Source: Budorcas taxicolor (Eukaryota; Chordata; Mammalia; Artiodactyla; Bovidae). Taken from it: a stretch of DNA of 64,000 bases. The stretch covers positions 55,978,567 to 56,042,566 of the forward strand of contig NC_068912.1 in NCBI RefSeq assembly GCF_023091745.1, written 5' to 3'. Of this stretch, positions 11,337-20,960 are shown in pieces. The notes under the pieces were generated by a model. The model was not told where the DNA came from. It saw only the letters and a list, made by a program, of their open reading frames with translations, and made no database searches. Positions within the stretch are counted from its first letter, which is position 1. Each line of letters begins with the position of its first letter. The translations under genes and the position numbers were made by a program.

Positions 11337-11409
11337 TGCCCAACGTGGGGCTCGAACCCACGACCCTGAGATTAAGAGTCTCATGCTCTACCGACTGAGC
11401 TAGCCAGGC
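11337..11409 (-). tRNA. tRNA-Lys (anticodon CTT), retrotransposed copy
   Basis: A full cloverleaf on the minus strand: acceptor GCCTGGC/GTTGGGC, D arm with A-box TAGCTCAGTCGG, anticodon stem TGAGA/TCTCA around loop CTCTTAA (anticodon CTT at 11376-11374), variable GGGTC, T arm GTGGG/CCCAC with B-box GGTTCGAGCCC. From memory of mammalian tRNA-Lys(CTT), the visible differences are T for C at position 4 (giving a U-G pair) and discriminator A (11337) instead of G. There is no encoded CCA. No oligo-T terminator follows: BovB begins at once, and the first TTTT on this strand is at 11083-11080. It sits inside the duplication that bounds the BovB insertion, so it is a retrocopy rather than a canonical tRNA locus. 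Whether it is transcribed is unknown. Confidence 0.9.
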
Positions 11410-11411
11410 AC

Positions 11412-11422
11412 ATGTTTTACAT
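11412..11422. repeat. Right target-site duplication of the tRNA-Lys::BovB insertion
   Basis: ATGTTTTACAT, identical to 9515-9525. It lies 2 bp outside the mature tRNA 5' end (G1 = 11409). Confidence 0.85.
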
Positions 11423-11599
11423 AGTTAAGAGTTAAGAAGTATCTCTAAGTACCCAATGTCAATGTCACAAAGTCTATATGTAATAAAACTGAGAGTACTG
11501 GTGTCTTACTCCTCAAAAAACTCATTAATCTGAATTTGTATGTAATTCTTTCAACTCAACCACCCAGATTCTATTTCCACAGCAGAATAAAAATTACAA

Positions 11600-12010
11600 A
11601 ATTCATTTTTATTAGTAAGCACCCTGATACGGAACAGGAATTAACACTGGTTTATTTTTCACTATACTTAAGATCCGTTATTTAATCTTTACTCTCCTGC
11701 AATGTGGGAGACCTGGGTTGGATCCCTGGGTTGGGAAGATCTGGGCTCAATCCCTGGATTGGGAAGATCCCCTAGAGAAGGGAAAGGCTGCCCACTCCAA
11801 TATTCTGGCTTGGAGAATTCCATGGACTGTATAGGCCATGAGGTAACAAAGAGTCAGACATGCCTGAGCAACTTTCACTTTTCACTTTCACATCTCAATT
11901 AAGTGCGTTGCTATGATCATTTTACAGATAAAGTAATTGGATTGAATAATTGATCCCCAACATAAGAGCTGGATCTGAACACAGTTTCTTTTCCTTCTAA
12001 TCCCACCTCT
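11600..12010 (-). mobile_element. MIR SINE remnant, split
   Basis: Antisense MIR pattern: the tttttattagtaagcaccct and ccgttatttaatc blocks before the Bov-tA at 11696-11890, then gatcattttacagataaagt and the ataagagctggatctgaacac block after it. Old and diverged. 11423-11600 shows nothing I recognise. Confidence 0.6.
11696..11890 (+). mobile_element. Bov-tA SINE without its head, internal duplication
   Basis: Begins at ctgcaatgtgggagacctgg, so the first ~38 nt are missing. The segment ggttgggaagatc/ggattgggaagatc (about 11731-11769) is present twice, an internal duplication around the B box. It continues to a normal body and a cacttttcactttca tail. Confidence 0.88.
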
Positions 12011-12589
12011 TTTTGCTTCATTATGAGCAGCAAGAATGGCAACTGGGGATCTACCAGTAAAAGAAGAATATAACCTAGACACAAATATTCATAAAGACTA
12101 ATAGGACCACAGGCCATCCTACATACTTCAAGCAGTGTCTAGGATGGCATCTCTGGATAGAACAGCACAGTCATTAATGTTCATAATGATAAAACCAAGT
12201 CATCAAAAAAAGATTAATTACATTCCATCCACTCTGTTTAAGAAGGCAGGGAAGTGTGAAATCCATTTTAGAAAGATTTCCATCAAAAATGATTAAAATT
12301 TTCAGCTATCCAGAATGATTCATTCCCCGGGGTTTCTACATAGCCAAATATGTAAATGAAAAAGCACAAATATTGCCCATTTCTCACAAAACAAAACAAA
12401 TGAGCAAAACACAAAAAGGTACAGAGAAGACTCAAGTGAATTGAAGATTGGATATCCCTACAGTGTATACCTAAGCTAGTAGACATTCATTTCTTTATAT
12501 GTTATATCTGTTCTTATTGGTCAGGTCTACACTTAATGGTTGGTACCTTTGTTTGGAAGGTTTTAATCATTTTGATGGTTCTTCTGCTG
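12011..12589. other. No feature recognised
   Basis: AT-rich sequence between a MIR remnant and a BovB 3' fragment. No RNA gene, convincing coding frame or repeat family seen. Confidence 0.5.
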
Positions 12590-12595
12590 TACAAT

Positions 12596-12894
12596 CATTT
12601 CAGTTCAGTTCAGTTCAGTCGCTCAGTCATGTCCAACTCTTTGCGACCCCATGAATCGCAGCATGCCAGGCCTCTCTGTCCATCACCAACTCCCAGAGTT
12701 CACTCAGACTCACGTCCATCGAGTCAGTCATGCCATCCAGCCATCTCATCCTCTGTCGTCCCCTTCTCCTCCTGCCCCCAATCCCTCCCAGCATCAGAGT
12801 CTTTTCCAATGAGTCAACTCTTTGCATGAGGTGGCCAAAGTACTGGAGTTTCAGCTTTAGCATCATTCCTTCCAAGGAAATCCCAGGGCTGATC
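12596..12894 (-). mobile_element. BovB 3'-end fragment (about 295 bp)
   Basis: Preserved BovB 3' domain with CAGTT repeats at 12600-12619, ending in cccagggctgatc at 12894. TACAAT occurs at 12590-12595 and 12895-12900 as a possible short duplication. A relatively young 5'-truncated copy. Confidence 0.9.
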
Positions 12895-12900
12895 TACAAT

Positions 12901-13375
12901 TGTTTAGGGTGGGTTAAATGTATTTCTATACTCCTGGGTGCATAGCTGGAATGATTGAGTCTGCTTTACTCACAGCTTCCTCAAAAATTTAACATTGCTT
13001 CAAATACAAAAGAGGTTAACTTTACACTAGAAGTGAAACTAACCACTACTTAATTCTGATGTCAGTTATGAAAACAAAAACAAATGTACTGCTTACCTCA
13101 GTGTCATGCCTGTGATATCTGGTAGCTAAATAATAAAAGTTAGTTAAAAGAATGTTTGCTGTTTAGTAGAAGAATGATTAAATGAATTGTGTGAAATAAC
13201 GGACTCTCTAGGTGATGTAAGTCTGTATATTTATTTCAAATGATGACCTGACAGATGTTGACCTGGATGTTTATTCACTCCTCAATCTCCATAGCCTAGA
13301 AAAATTTTTGGCATTTAAAAACATCCATAAATAGTGGTTTCAAGAATGAATGAATAGATAAAACATAATATAAAT
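12901..13375. other. No feature recognised
   Basis: Unremarkable AT-rich DNA before a partial SINE; only short chance frames. Confidence 0.5.
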
Positions 13376-13522
13376 GTTGGGAAGATCCCCTGGAGGAGGG
13401 CATGGCAAGTATACTCTGATATACTTGCCTAGAAAATCCCATGGAAGAGGAGCCTGGCTGGCCACAAATCATAGGGTCACAAAGAGTTAGACACAACTGA
13501 AGTGATTTAGCACAGCACAGTG
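13376..13522 (+). mobile_element. Bov-tA SINE, 3' two-thirds
   Basis: Starts at gttgggaagatcccctggag; the tRNA-like head is absent, consistent with 5' truncation. Ends in gacacaactgaagtgatttagc plus a cacag tail. Confidence 0.85.
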
Positions 13523-13574
13523 CAATATAAATGAACAAGTGGTTAAAACTCTGATTATTGATATAATGATATGA

Positions 13575-13789
13575 AGTGAAGTGAAGTGAAGTCGCTCAGT
13601 CGTGTCCGACTCTTTGTGACCCCGTGGACTGCAGCCCACCAGGCTCCTCCGTCCATGGGATTTCCCAGGCAAGAATACTGGAGTAGGTTGCCATTTCCTT
13701 CTCCAGGGGATCTTCCCAACCCAGGGATTGAACCCAGGTCTCCCGCATTGCAGGCAGATGCTTTAACCTCTGAACTACCAGAGAAGCCC
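13575..13789 (-). mobile_element. Bov-tA SINE with perfect 12-bp duplication
   Basis: Full-length, well-preserved copy: gtgaagtgaagtcgctcagt tail end, then the body and head to accagagaagccc. ATAATGATATGA at 13563-13574 and 13790-13801 is an exact target-site duplication. The intact duplication and low divergence point to a recent insertion. Confidence 0.95.
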
Positions 13790-14046
13790 ATAATGATATG
13801 ACTAATATGATATAATTTGGGGGAGGGGTATATGCATTTAGCTGAATCAAGAAATATTCTGGAATGCCCCACAATAGTTTCTCTGGTAAATGTGGTAAAT
13901 TTAAGACACACTCTCACTTTTTACTTTATTTATACATTATTTAAATATCCACAATACATATATACAACATTCATAGTTAAAATAGTTTATTTTATATTTA
14001 TTACAAAAAATGGTTCATTACATCAGACAGTTTGGAATTTAAATGT

Positions 14047-15395
14047 TCATTCAGTTCAGTTCAGTTCAGTTCAGTCGCTCAGTCATGTCCAACTCTTTGC
14101 GACCCCATGAATCGCAGCATGCCAGGCCTCTCTGTCCATCACCAACTCCCGGAGTTCACTCAGACTCACGTCCATCGAGTCAGTCATGCCATCCAGCCAT
14201 CTCATCCTCGGTCGTCCCCTTCTTCTTCTGCCCCCAATCCCTCCCAGCATCACAGTCTTTTCCAATGAGTCAACTCTTCGCATGAGGTGGCCAAAGTACT
14301 GGAGTTTCAGCTTTAGCATCATTTCTTCCAAAGAAATCCCAGGGCTGATCTCCTTCAGAATGGACTGGTTGGATCTCCTTGCAGTCCAAGGGACTCTCAA
14401 GAGTCTTCTCCAACACCACAGTTGAAAAGCATCAATTCTTTGGCACTCAGTCTTCTTCACAGTCCAACTCTCACATCCATACATGACTACTGGAAAAACC
14501 ATAGACTTGACTAGACGGACCTTAGTCGGCAAAGTAATGTCTCTGATTTTGAATATGCTATCTAGGTTGCTCATAACTTTTCTTCCAAGGAGTAAGCATC
14601 TTTTAATTTCATGGCTGCAGTCACCATCTGCAGTGATTTTGGAGCCCCCCAAAATAAAGTCTGACACTGTTTCCACTGTTTCCCCATCTATTTCCAATGG
14701 AGTGATGGGACCAGGTGCCATGATCTTCGTTTTCTGAATGTTGAGCTTTAAGCCAACTTTTTCACTCTCCTCTTTCACTTTCATCAAGAGGCTTTTTAGT
14801 TCCTCTTCACTTTCTGCCATAAGGGTGGTGTCATCTGCATATCTGAGGTTATTGATATTTCTCCCGGCAATCTTGATTCCAGCTTGTGTTTCTTCCAGTC
14901 CAGCATTTCTCATGATGTACTCTGCATATAAGTTAAATAAGCAGGGTGACAATATACAGCCTCGACGTACTCCTTTTCCTATTTGGAACCAGTCTGTTGT
15001 TCTATGTCCAGTTCTAACTGTTGCTTCCTGGCCTGCATACAGATTTCTCACGAGGCAGGTTAGGTGGTCTGGTATTCCCATCTCTGTCAGAATTTTCCAC
15101 AGTTTATTGTGATCCATACAGTCAAAGACTTTGGCATAGTCAATAAAGCATAAATAGATGTTTTCTCTGGAACTCTCTTGCTTTTTCTATGATCCAGCAG
15201 ATGTTGGCAATTTGATATCTGGTTCCTCTGCCTTTTCTAAAACCAGCTTGAACATCAGGAATTTCACGGTTCACATATTGCTGAAGCCTAGCTTGGAGAA
15301 TTTTGAGCATTACTTTACTAGCGTGTGAGATGAGTGCAATTGTGCAGTAGTTTGAGCTTTCTTTGGCATTGCCTTTCTTTGGGATTGGAATGAAA
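14047..15395 (-). mobile_element. BovB LINE, 5'-truncated, 1.35 kb, best-preserved copy
   Basis: Four CAGTT units at the 3' end (from 14051), then the 3' domain and reverse transcriptase until BovB similarity stops at gaatgaaa (15395). No clear duplication was found. It contains the longest open frame of the window. Confidence 0.92.
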
Positions 15396-15406
15396 TACAA
15401 AAACAA
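14083..15406 (-). pseudogene. BovB reverse-transcriptase fragment (344-codon open frame)
   Basis: The open frame 14083-15117 covers the RT palm with the YADD box (NNLRYADDT), a GCESWT segment, and the C-terminal region typical of RTE proteins. In the same frame the FIDYAK motif lies upstream without a Met. A one-base insertion near 15160 (tgttttctctgg where other copies have tgtttttctgg) shifts the frame, and the upstream IPIPKKGNAKE part lies in the other frame (15140-15406). The endonuclease is lost by 5' truncation. Non-functional. Confidence 0.88.
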
Positions 15407-15609
15407 GATGATATCAGCTGCCTACAATATAGAACACTAAACAGAATAAATGCTGATGAAGTCAGAAACTATCTTTTAGCATAAAAAGTCTTAACTGGAC
15501 AGAGAGTAAGAGGTAAGAGAAGTTAAACAGAAAAGAAACTAGCAAAAGTATTCACAAAGTAAACAGTGAATGGGGAGAATCTGCCTAATGTCTATGATGT
15601 ATCCTTTTG
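15396..15609. other. No feature recognised
   Basis: Short AT-rich stretch beyond the BovB 5' junction. Confidence 0.4.
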
Positions 15610-15745
15610 GGTTTTTAAAAAATGTTTTAGAACTAGTACAGATGGTGATTACACATTATGAATGTACTAAATATCGCTGAATTGTTCACTTTAAAATAAT
15701 TACTTTTATGTTACATAAATTTCACTTCAGTTTAAAAAGAATATA
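15610..15745 (+). mobile_element. L1M 3' UTR fragment
   Basis: Matches the 3' end of old L1 families: gaactagtacagatggtgat, acattatgaatgtactaaat, ctgaattgttcactttaaaa, then gttacataaatttcacttca and an A-rich end. Confidence 0.75.
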
Positions 15746-15959
15746 ACTGGGACTACTTTCCAAAATAAAGGGACAGAATTGATTCTAATCACTAGAGACC
15801 AATTCTTAAAAAAGTAAATCCCAGTATGTATTCTTGAGATAGGAGCTTTCCAACTGAATTATCTTCCAGAGAAAGGTATAGAGGAAAAATAATCAAATCC
15901 TGATACCAGGAAAGATCAACCTGTCAGCTACGTAGACCAGAGGATGCTGTGCCTAGCAA

Positions 15960-16060
15960 TGAGCTCCTTACCAGCAAAGACAACATGTACTCAGTTTTTG
16001 TGTCCTCAGCACAAGGTATAGTGCCTGACACAGTAAATGATGTTGAACAAGTGGGAGTTT
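15960..16060 (+). mobile_element. L2/MIR-type 3' tail remnant
   Basis: The block tgtcctcagcacaaggtata gtgcctgacacagtaaatga resembles the shared L2/MIR 3' end. Weak, short. Confidence 0.4.
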
Positions 16061-16224
16061 ACAAGAGTAGTGACACTGGAGGGAGAAATGGCCCTCAAGT
16101 CCTATTTGATGACTAAAGGAAAACTGATTCAGGAGCTTACAAGGCCATCTCCAAGGCAAAGCAAGAAACTAAAAGGGTTCATTCCTTCTCAGAAGGACCT
16201 TCTATCCACCCAGACATCCAAGAA

Positions 16225-16370
16225 TCAGTAAGAAGCTAGTGAAAAATATATATTCCTGGCTCCACCTACAGATATTCTGGTTCAGAAGGTGTCAGGTGGG
16301 GTCTGGAAATCTACATTTCAAAAGAAATTCTCAGGTGGGTTCATGCAGGTGGTCTATGGACCAGTTTTAG
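16225..16370 (+). mobile_element. MER5A-like DNA transposon remnant (hAT-Charlie)
   Basis: The order tcctggctccacctacagat, tctggttcagaaggtgtcag, gtggggtctggaaatctaca, attctcaggtgggttcatgc and ggtctatggaccagtttt follows the non-autonomous MER5A consensus. Old fossil, no coding capacity. Confidence 0.6.
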
Positions 16371-16568
16371 AAAAATGGACACTCAGGATTGGGAATGGCC
16401 AATTCCTTTTTACGTAAGAAAGTTCAAGATTAGTAGCCACTGCTTTCTTTTGACATGTTTTCATTTAATATTAGGACTTTATAACCAGTAAAACTGTCCA
16501 GCAAATGAAAAATCTTTGTGGTGTCATGAGCTTTAGTAACACTTACAAGGTTGAATAGAGCCTCTCTC

Positions 16569-16777
16569 AAGCTTCCTAGTGGCTCAGATGGTAAAGAATT
16601 TGCCCTTAATATCTGGGTTCAATCTGGATCAGGAAGATCCCCTGGAGAAGAGAATGGCTACCCATTCCAGTATTCTAGCCTGGAGAATTCCATGGACAGA
16701 GAAGCCTGGCAAGCTACAGTCCACGGGGTTGCAAAGAGTCAGACATGGGAAATGACTAACACTTTCACTTTCACAGA
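16569..16777 (+). mobile_element. Bov-tA SINE
   Basis: Head agcttcctagtggctcagat, body gaagatcccctggagaagag, tail ending cactttcactttcaca. Complete and moderately diverged. Confidence 0.9.
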
Positions 16778-17357
16778 CAGGTTATGATAAATTCTTTTGC
16801 ACTAAGCAGGATTTCAATTGGTTGACTCCTAGGGTTCTTGCAGCTCAGATTCTCTGATTCAGTCATGAAATCAGGTTGAAGGAGAAGAGATAGGTGATTC
16901 ACATATATGTAACTTCTTTGAAAAAGTGGATTACTATAAAAATGTGAAATACTACCTTTGCTATTCATGATTTAGAGACAGAGGTCTAACTTAATTTTTG
17001 AAAGTATCTGAACTTCATTTCTATTTTTATGAAAATATTTAATAGGATATTGTTTACAAACAGGTGAATCTGGGGAAACTTGAATTTTATTTGTAAAATA
17101 TAATAGATATGAAGTTTTCAGAATTTATTTTGTCTTCAGTACTGATCATTTTATTTTCTTTCTGATTTTAAAACGAATGAACCTTTTGGTAGGAAATTTG
17201 TGAAATTCATAAATATTAAAGAAGAAATGTTAAAAAGAGAAAAGTTAAGAAAATTTTACCACTGAAAGTTAAAATCTGTTAGTACTTTGGACTATTTCTC
17301 TCTGCCTCCCAAATATACCCACATCAACAAAACTTTCATGGTGAGCATTTTCTATTG

Positions 17358-17393
<36 letters not shown>

Positions 17394-17655
17394 TTTGAAA
17401 ATGTTCTTACTCAACAACTTATTATATCATTAACAAAGGAATTAATGCCAGAATGAAATGGCCCTTTGGGTCAAGTCTGATGTTGGCAAGTAGAGAATTG
17501 AATTCAGGAGCCCATATTGCCATTTTTAAATTGGGCAAACAAAAACAGTTCTGTTTTTATTTAATTAGCTTCATATCTTTGTACATTTAGAGAGTTTCTG
17601 TTTTCTCCCTAACAATATTCAGTGAAAGTGTTTTCACATGATTCCTTGATATATC
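16778..17655. other. Unrecognised AT-rich DNA with an (AT) microsatellite
   Basis: Apart from the AT run at 17360-17391 nothing is identifiable. Confidence 0.45.
17360..17391. repeat. (AT)16 microsatellite
   Basis: Uninterrupted alternating A/T for 32 bases. Confidence 0.97.
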
Positions 17656-17659
17656 TTTA

Positions 17660-18190
17660 GATTCTTAGGTATGGAGACTGCGGTTCAAACTCCATGAACA
17701 TTTGTTGGAATTCCATACATATTTTCAAAGTACTTTACAGAAAGATTGCACCAAATTATGCTTCTACCAGGGCTTCCCAGGTAGCTCAGTGGTAAACAAT
17801 CTGCCTGCAATGCAGGAGTTGCAGATTCTCTCCCTGGGCTGTGAAGATCTCCTGGAGGAGGGCATGGCAACCCACTCCCATATTCTTGCCTGGAGGATCC
17901 CATGGACAGAGGAGGCCATAGAGTCACAAAGAACTGGACACGACTGAAGTAGCTTAGCATGTATGCTTGCTCTCATACTTCCACCAACAGTAAATAAGAG
18001 TATCTCTCTTAGAGCCCAGTGGCAAGTATGAGTGTTAACAATAAAAACAAAACACATAACTTTTTGTTAAATTTAGCAACAATTTGAAATCTTGTTTTTA
18101 CTTCTCCTTTGATTACTAGTTAAGTTAACATGTTTTTATATCCATGTTATAGCTTGTATTTCCTTTTAATGCTTCCAACTTTACTGTAAT
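17660..18190. mobile_element. L1M fragment, interrupted
   Basis: gattgcaccaaattatgcttctacca before the SINE and cttccaccaacagtaaataagagta after it are two halves of a common old-L1 segment, followed by a gttaacatgtttttatatcc-type block. Orientation not assigned. Split by Bov-tA at 17769-17966. Confidence 0.5.
17769..17966 (+). mobile_element. Bov-tA SINE
   Basis: gggcttcccaggtagctcag head through ggacacgactgaagtagctt. Some internal loss; otherwise full length. Confidence 0.92.
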
Positions 18191-18766
18191 AACATTTTTA
18201 CACCTAAAGCATAACTGTGGGAAATTCTTTTTGAGGGAGAGGGACATGGATTGGGAGGGAGAATATTTTAAAGAAGCAGATATAATTATCAAGTTATTTC
18301 CATATTTTATCATAAAATTTGAAAAATGATGTGGCATTATACAGTATTTGCAGTGCTATGAAGCAGTAGCTGTTTTCTTCATAAAAGTAATATAACAATA
18401 AACATGAATGACTTTTTCAAGAGCATTGGAAGACACAGGTGATAATAAATATATATCTTACAAGTAAATATACCAAAGTTTTTCCTAATAAACTGAGAGT
18501 TTTCAGCCAGAAAGAAACAGTCTCAGTCTTATTTTTATATCTTAAAAAACCCAAATCTCAAATTGACAAGATTTCTTCAACTTCTATGATAATATAATTA
18601 TCCTAAACAGATCACTTATGAAATGATGTTTTTATTAAAGTGATACCTGTTGCCACCTAACAGCTTTGGGACACCTCCCTGAAACTACATGCCTTGTTTC
18701 AGTATCTGCCAACAGGCTATTGATGATATTTGACTTGTGAACATGAGCCCGTTCTACAAGGCACTG
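18191..18766. other. No feature recognised
   Basis: AT-rich, without recognisable repeat or coding signal. Confidence 0.4.
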
Positions 18767-18988
18767 TGCATGTGTGCTAAATTGTTTCAGTCGTGTCCAA
18801 CTCTTTGTGACCCTAGGAACTGTAGCCTGACAGGCTCCTCTGTCCATGGGATTCTCCAGGCAAGAATACTGGAGTGGGTGGCATGCCCTCCTCCAGGGGA
18901 TCTTTATGACTGAGGGGTCGAACCTGCACCCCTTATGTCTCTTACATTGGTAGGCGGGTTCTTTACCACTGAGTCACCTGAGAAGTCC
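18767..18988 (-). mobile_element. Bov-tA SINE
   Basis: From atgtgtgctaaattgtttca to the head end cacctgagaagtccc; the long-head variant (cttatgtctcttacattggtagg). Complete. Confidence 0.92.
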
Positions 18989-19107
18989 CACAAGGCTCTG
19001 TACTGTCATAAATTTCTGAATTTTATACAGTATATGTTTTCCCTCAATTAACCTTTTACTTATAAAACATTTGTTAAAATAAAAATAGATAAATTGCTTT
19101 TCATGTT

Positions 19108-19322
19108 TTTGCTTAAGTTGCTTTAGTTGTGTCCGATTCTTTGCAACTCCATGGACTGCACCCCAACAGGCTTATCTGTCCATGGGACTCTCCAGGCAAG
19201 AATGTAGGAGTGGGTTGCATGCCCTCCTCCAGGGGATTTTCCCAACCCAGGGATTGAACCCAGGTCTCATGTCTTCTGCACTGGCAGCGGGTTCTTTCCC
19301 ACTAGTGCCATCTGGGAAGCCC
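19108..19322 (-). mobile_element. Bov-tA SINE
   Basis: From ttgcttaagttgctttagtt to ccatctgggaagccca. A second minus-strand copy only ~120 bp beyond the previous one, with unrelated sequence between. Confidence 0.92.
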
Positions 19323-20129
19323 AGATAAATTGCTACATTTTATCATTTCCACAGTATATCAAAAGAGGGACACAGTTTAGAGCAAGATTTAAATAGACAC
19401 AACTTTCTAGAAGCTATACCTTTAGTAATAAACTTTATCCTAATCTACTGTATTTAATCCCAGTTTGCTTGTTTTAGAAAACAGGCTTTCTCCTTTCATC
19501 TATGATGCTTCAGGTATTGAAATGTGGATTGTGTTCAGTTTCCTAGCAGTAGCACCCATCTTAATAACTTGATCCTGTGACGCGAGATTGGCCTTGCTTT
19601 ACCATTGCTATTCATCGCACTACATACTCTATTTTCTTGTACAAAGGAAAACTTGTCTTATTTCCAATTATTTTTTTACCTACTTTTCACTGTAAATTAA
19701 AAAATAATGACAACAAAATATCATGACAACTTAAAAAATGCCTTTCTCAAAACCATGTTTTCCAACATTTTTGTTACTCTCCTATTAGTTTATGTATCAA
19801 AATGTGTAGTCTGTGATTCAAAACATGCAAAAAAGAAATGCTGCTACTCATTTGCCTTGACTAACGCTCAAGCCCTCCATCTTTTTGGGTATAAGTAAAT
19901 ACAAACCTAAACCTGGTAATTAAAAGAATCACAGACTTCTGCATTTAAGCAGTCTTCTGGAAAATATTCTGTTAATTTAAAAGGTAAGCTTCTTCATAGT
20001 GGTATTTCTCTTTTTTCAGTCCTTTTCCTCAAGACGATGTCTGGGTTTATGGAAAAGTGTCAGCATTCTCTTTGCAAAGAGAAAGGTGGTCTACATGTCC
20101 TTCATGTCTTTGCTGGTCTATGATGTGAC
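19323..20129. other. No feature recognised
   Basis: AT-rich; one 63-codon chance frame on the plus strand (19707-19898) without recognisable domains. Confidence 0.4.
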
Positions 20130-20960
20130 GAAGGCAGTCTGGTTTCTTTAGTTGCTAGCCATATGGCACTAGTGCCCACTGAATTGTTGTTAATACAGCT
20201 TTTCTTTTTTTTTTTTGGTGTATGATGGGGATCGGGGTGGCATTCAGTAATGACATTACTGAATTTATGGCTTGTAAATGTCAAAGATAAATCTATCTCA
20301 GTTTCCACTGGTCTATCAGCTTTACCTCAGCTTTTATTGATTCTAAAGAATCTCTGGTTAATTTCCTTTCATCTGCTCCTAGTCTGACTATGGTGGTCTC
20401 ATTGAACATCTGTTGCTTCTCAATTCAACTACTTTCTTGTGCCGCCTACCTCCTTAAGGAGCCTCTAGGTTTGTTCCCCACTGTCCCTTCCATTCATCCT
20501 CAGTATGCCATGCAGCCCTTTCTCCCCTTTAGAGGTTACCTTGATGTTGAGGTGAGCCAGCCTGTGAAGGTTTTTCCAGGACTCTCCTCTGATTAAACAC
20601 TTCTAGGACAGCAATTTTTAAAGGACGTCCTAGAAACATCTTAGTTGGCTCCATATGGTCACCATCATTCTGATCTGAGGTATTTTCTTCAGAACTCTGT
20701 CATTTTCCTGAGCTACATCTGAAATATCTAGTACAGAGAATTTTTTCAAACCTTCCCTCTTACCTTTTGCAACTTCTTTAGGGGAAAGCCAGGACACATA
20801 ATTAGGATTCTTGCCTCCTCCCCTTGAATTCTCTCAGAATCACTATCAGGACCATCTCTTTTGCTTTCTTTTGTTGAAGTTGAGCTTTCCCTGCATTTTT
20901 TTTTCTTTCTATATATACTGAAGCATATTTTCATATCTCCAAAGTTTAATTTGTGTAAGT
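20130..20960 (-). pseudogene. Possible processed-pseudogene-like stretch, identity unknown
   Basis: The minus strand gives a run of protein-like, Lys/Glu/Ser-rich reading that shifts frame. Examples are STSTKESKRDGPDSDSE at 20830-20890, SWLSPKEVAKGKRE at 20760-20800 in another frame, then more fragments with stops. A T-run (20205-20216) could be a minus-strand A-rich tail. I cannot name a parent gene, and low-complexity composition alone could explain it. Confidence 0.22.

Larger units (their letters stand above)
9526..11411 (-). mobile_element. Chimeric insertion: tRNA-Lys(CTT) fused to 5'-truncated BovB
   Basis: Read on the minus strand, the insertion starts 2 nt before a complete tRNA-Lys(CTT) (11409-11338), passes through a short junction (11331-11337) and continues as BovB from about 11330 to the 3' CAGTT end at 9526. 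The 11-bp duplication ATGTTTTACAT at 9515-9525 and 11412-11422 encloses both parts, so the tRNA sequence was carried in with the LINE rather than being a neighbour. A template switch from BovB RNA to a tRNA or pre-tRNA during reverse transcription is the likely origin (inference). A Bov-tA later inserted at about 9963-10188. The BovB frame is broken and the copy is not autonomous. Confidence 0.85.

Noticed and set aside
11338..11409. Ordinary tRNA gene that BovB happened to land beside
   Set aside because: The target-site duplication lies outside the tRNA, no Pol III terminator follows, and the tRNA abuts the BovB truncation point.
14043..14285. Plus-strand open frames over BovB 3' ends (also at 9464-9990, 12536-12945)
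   Set aside because: They are antisense shadows of BovB coding sequence, repeated with the repeat itself; not genes.
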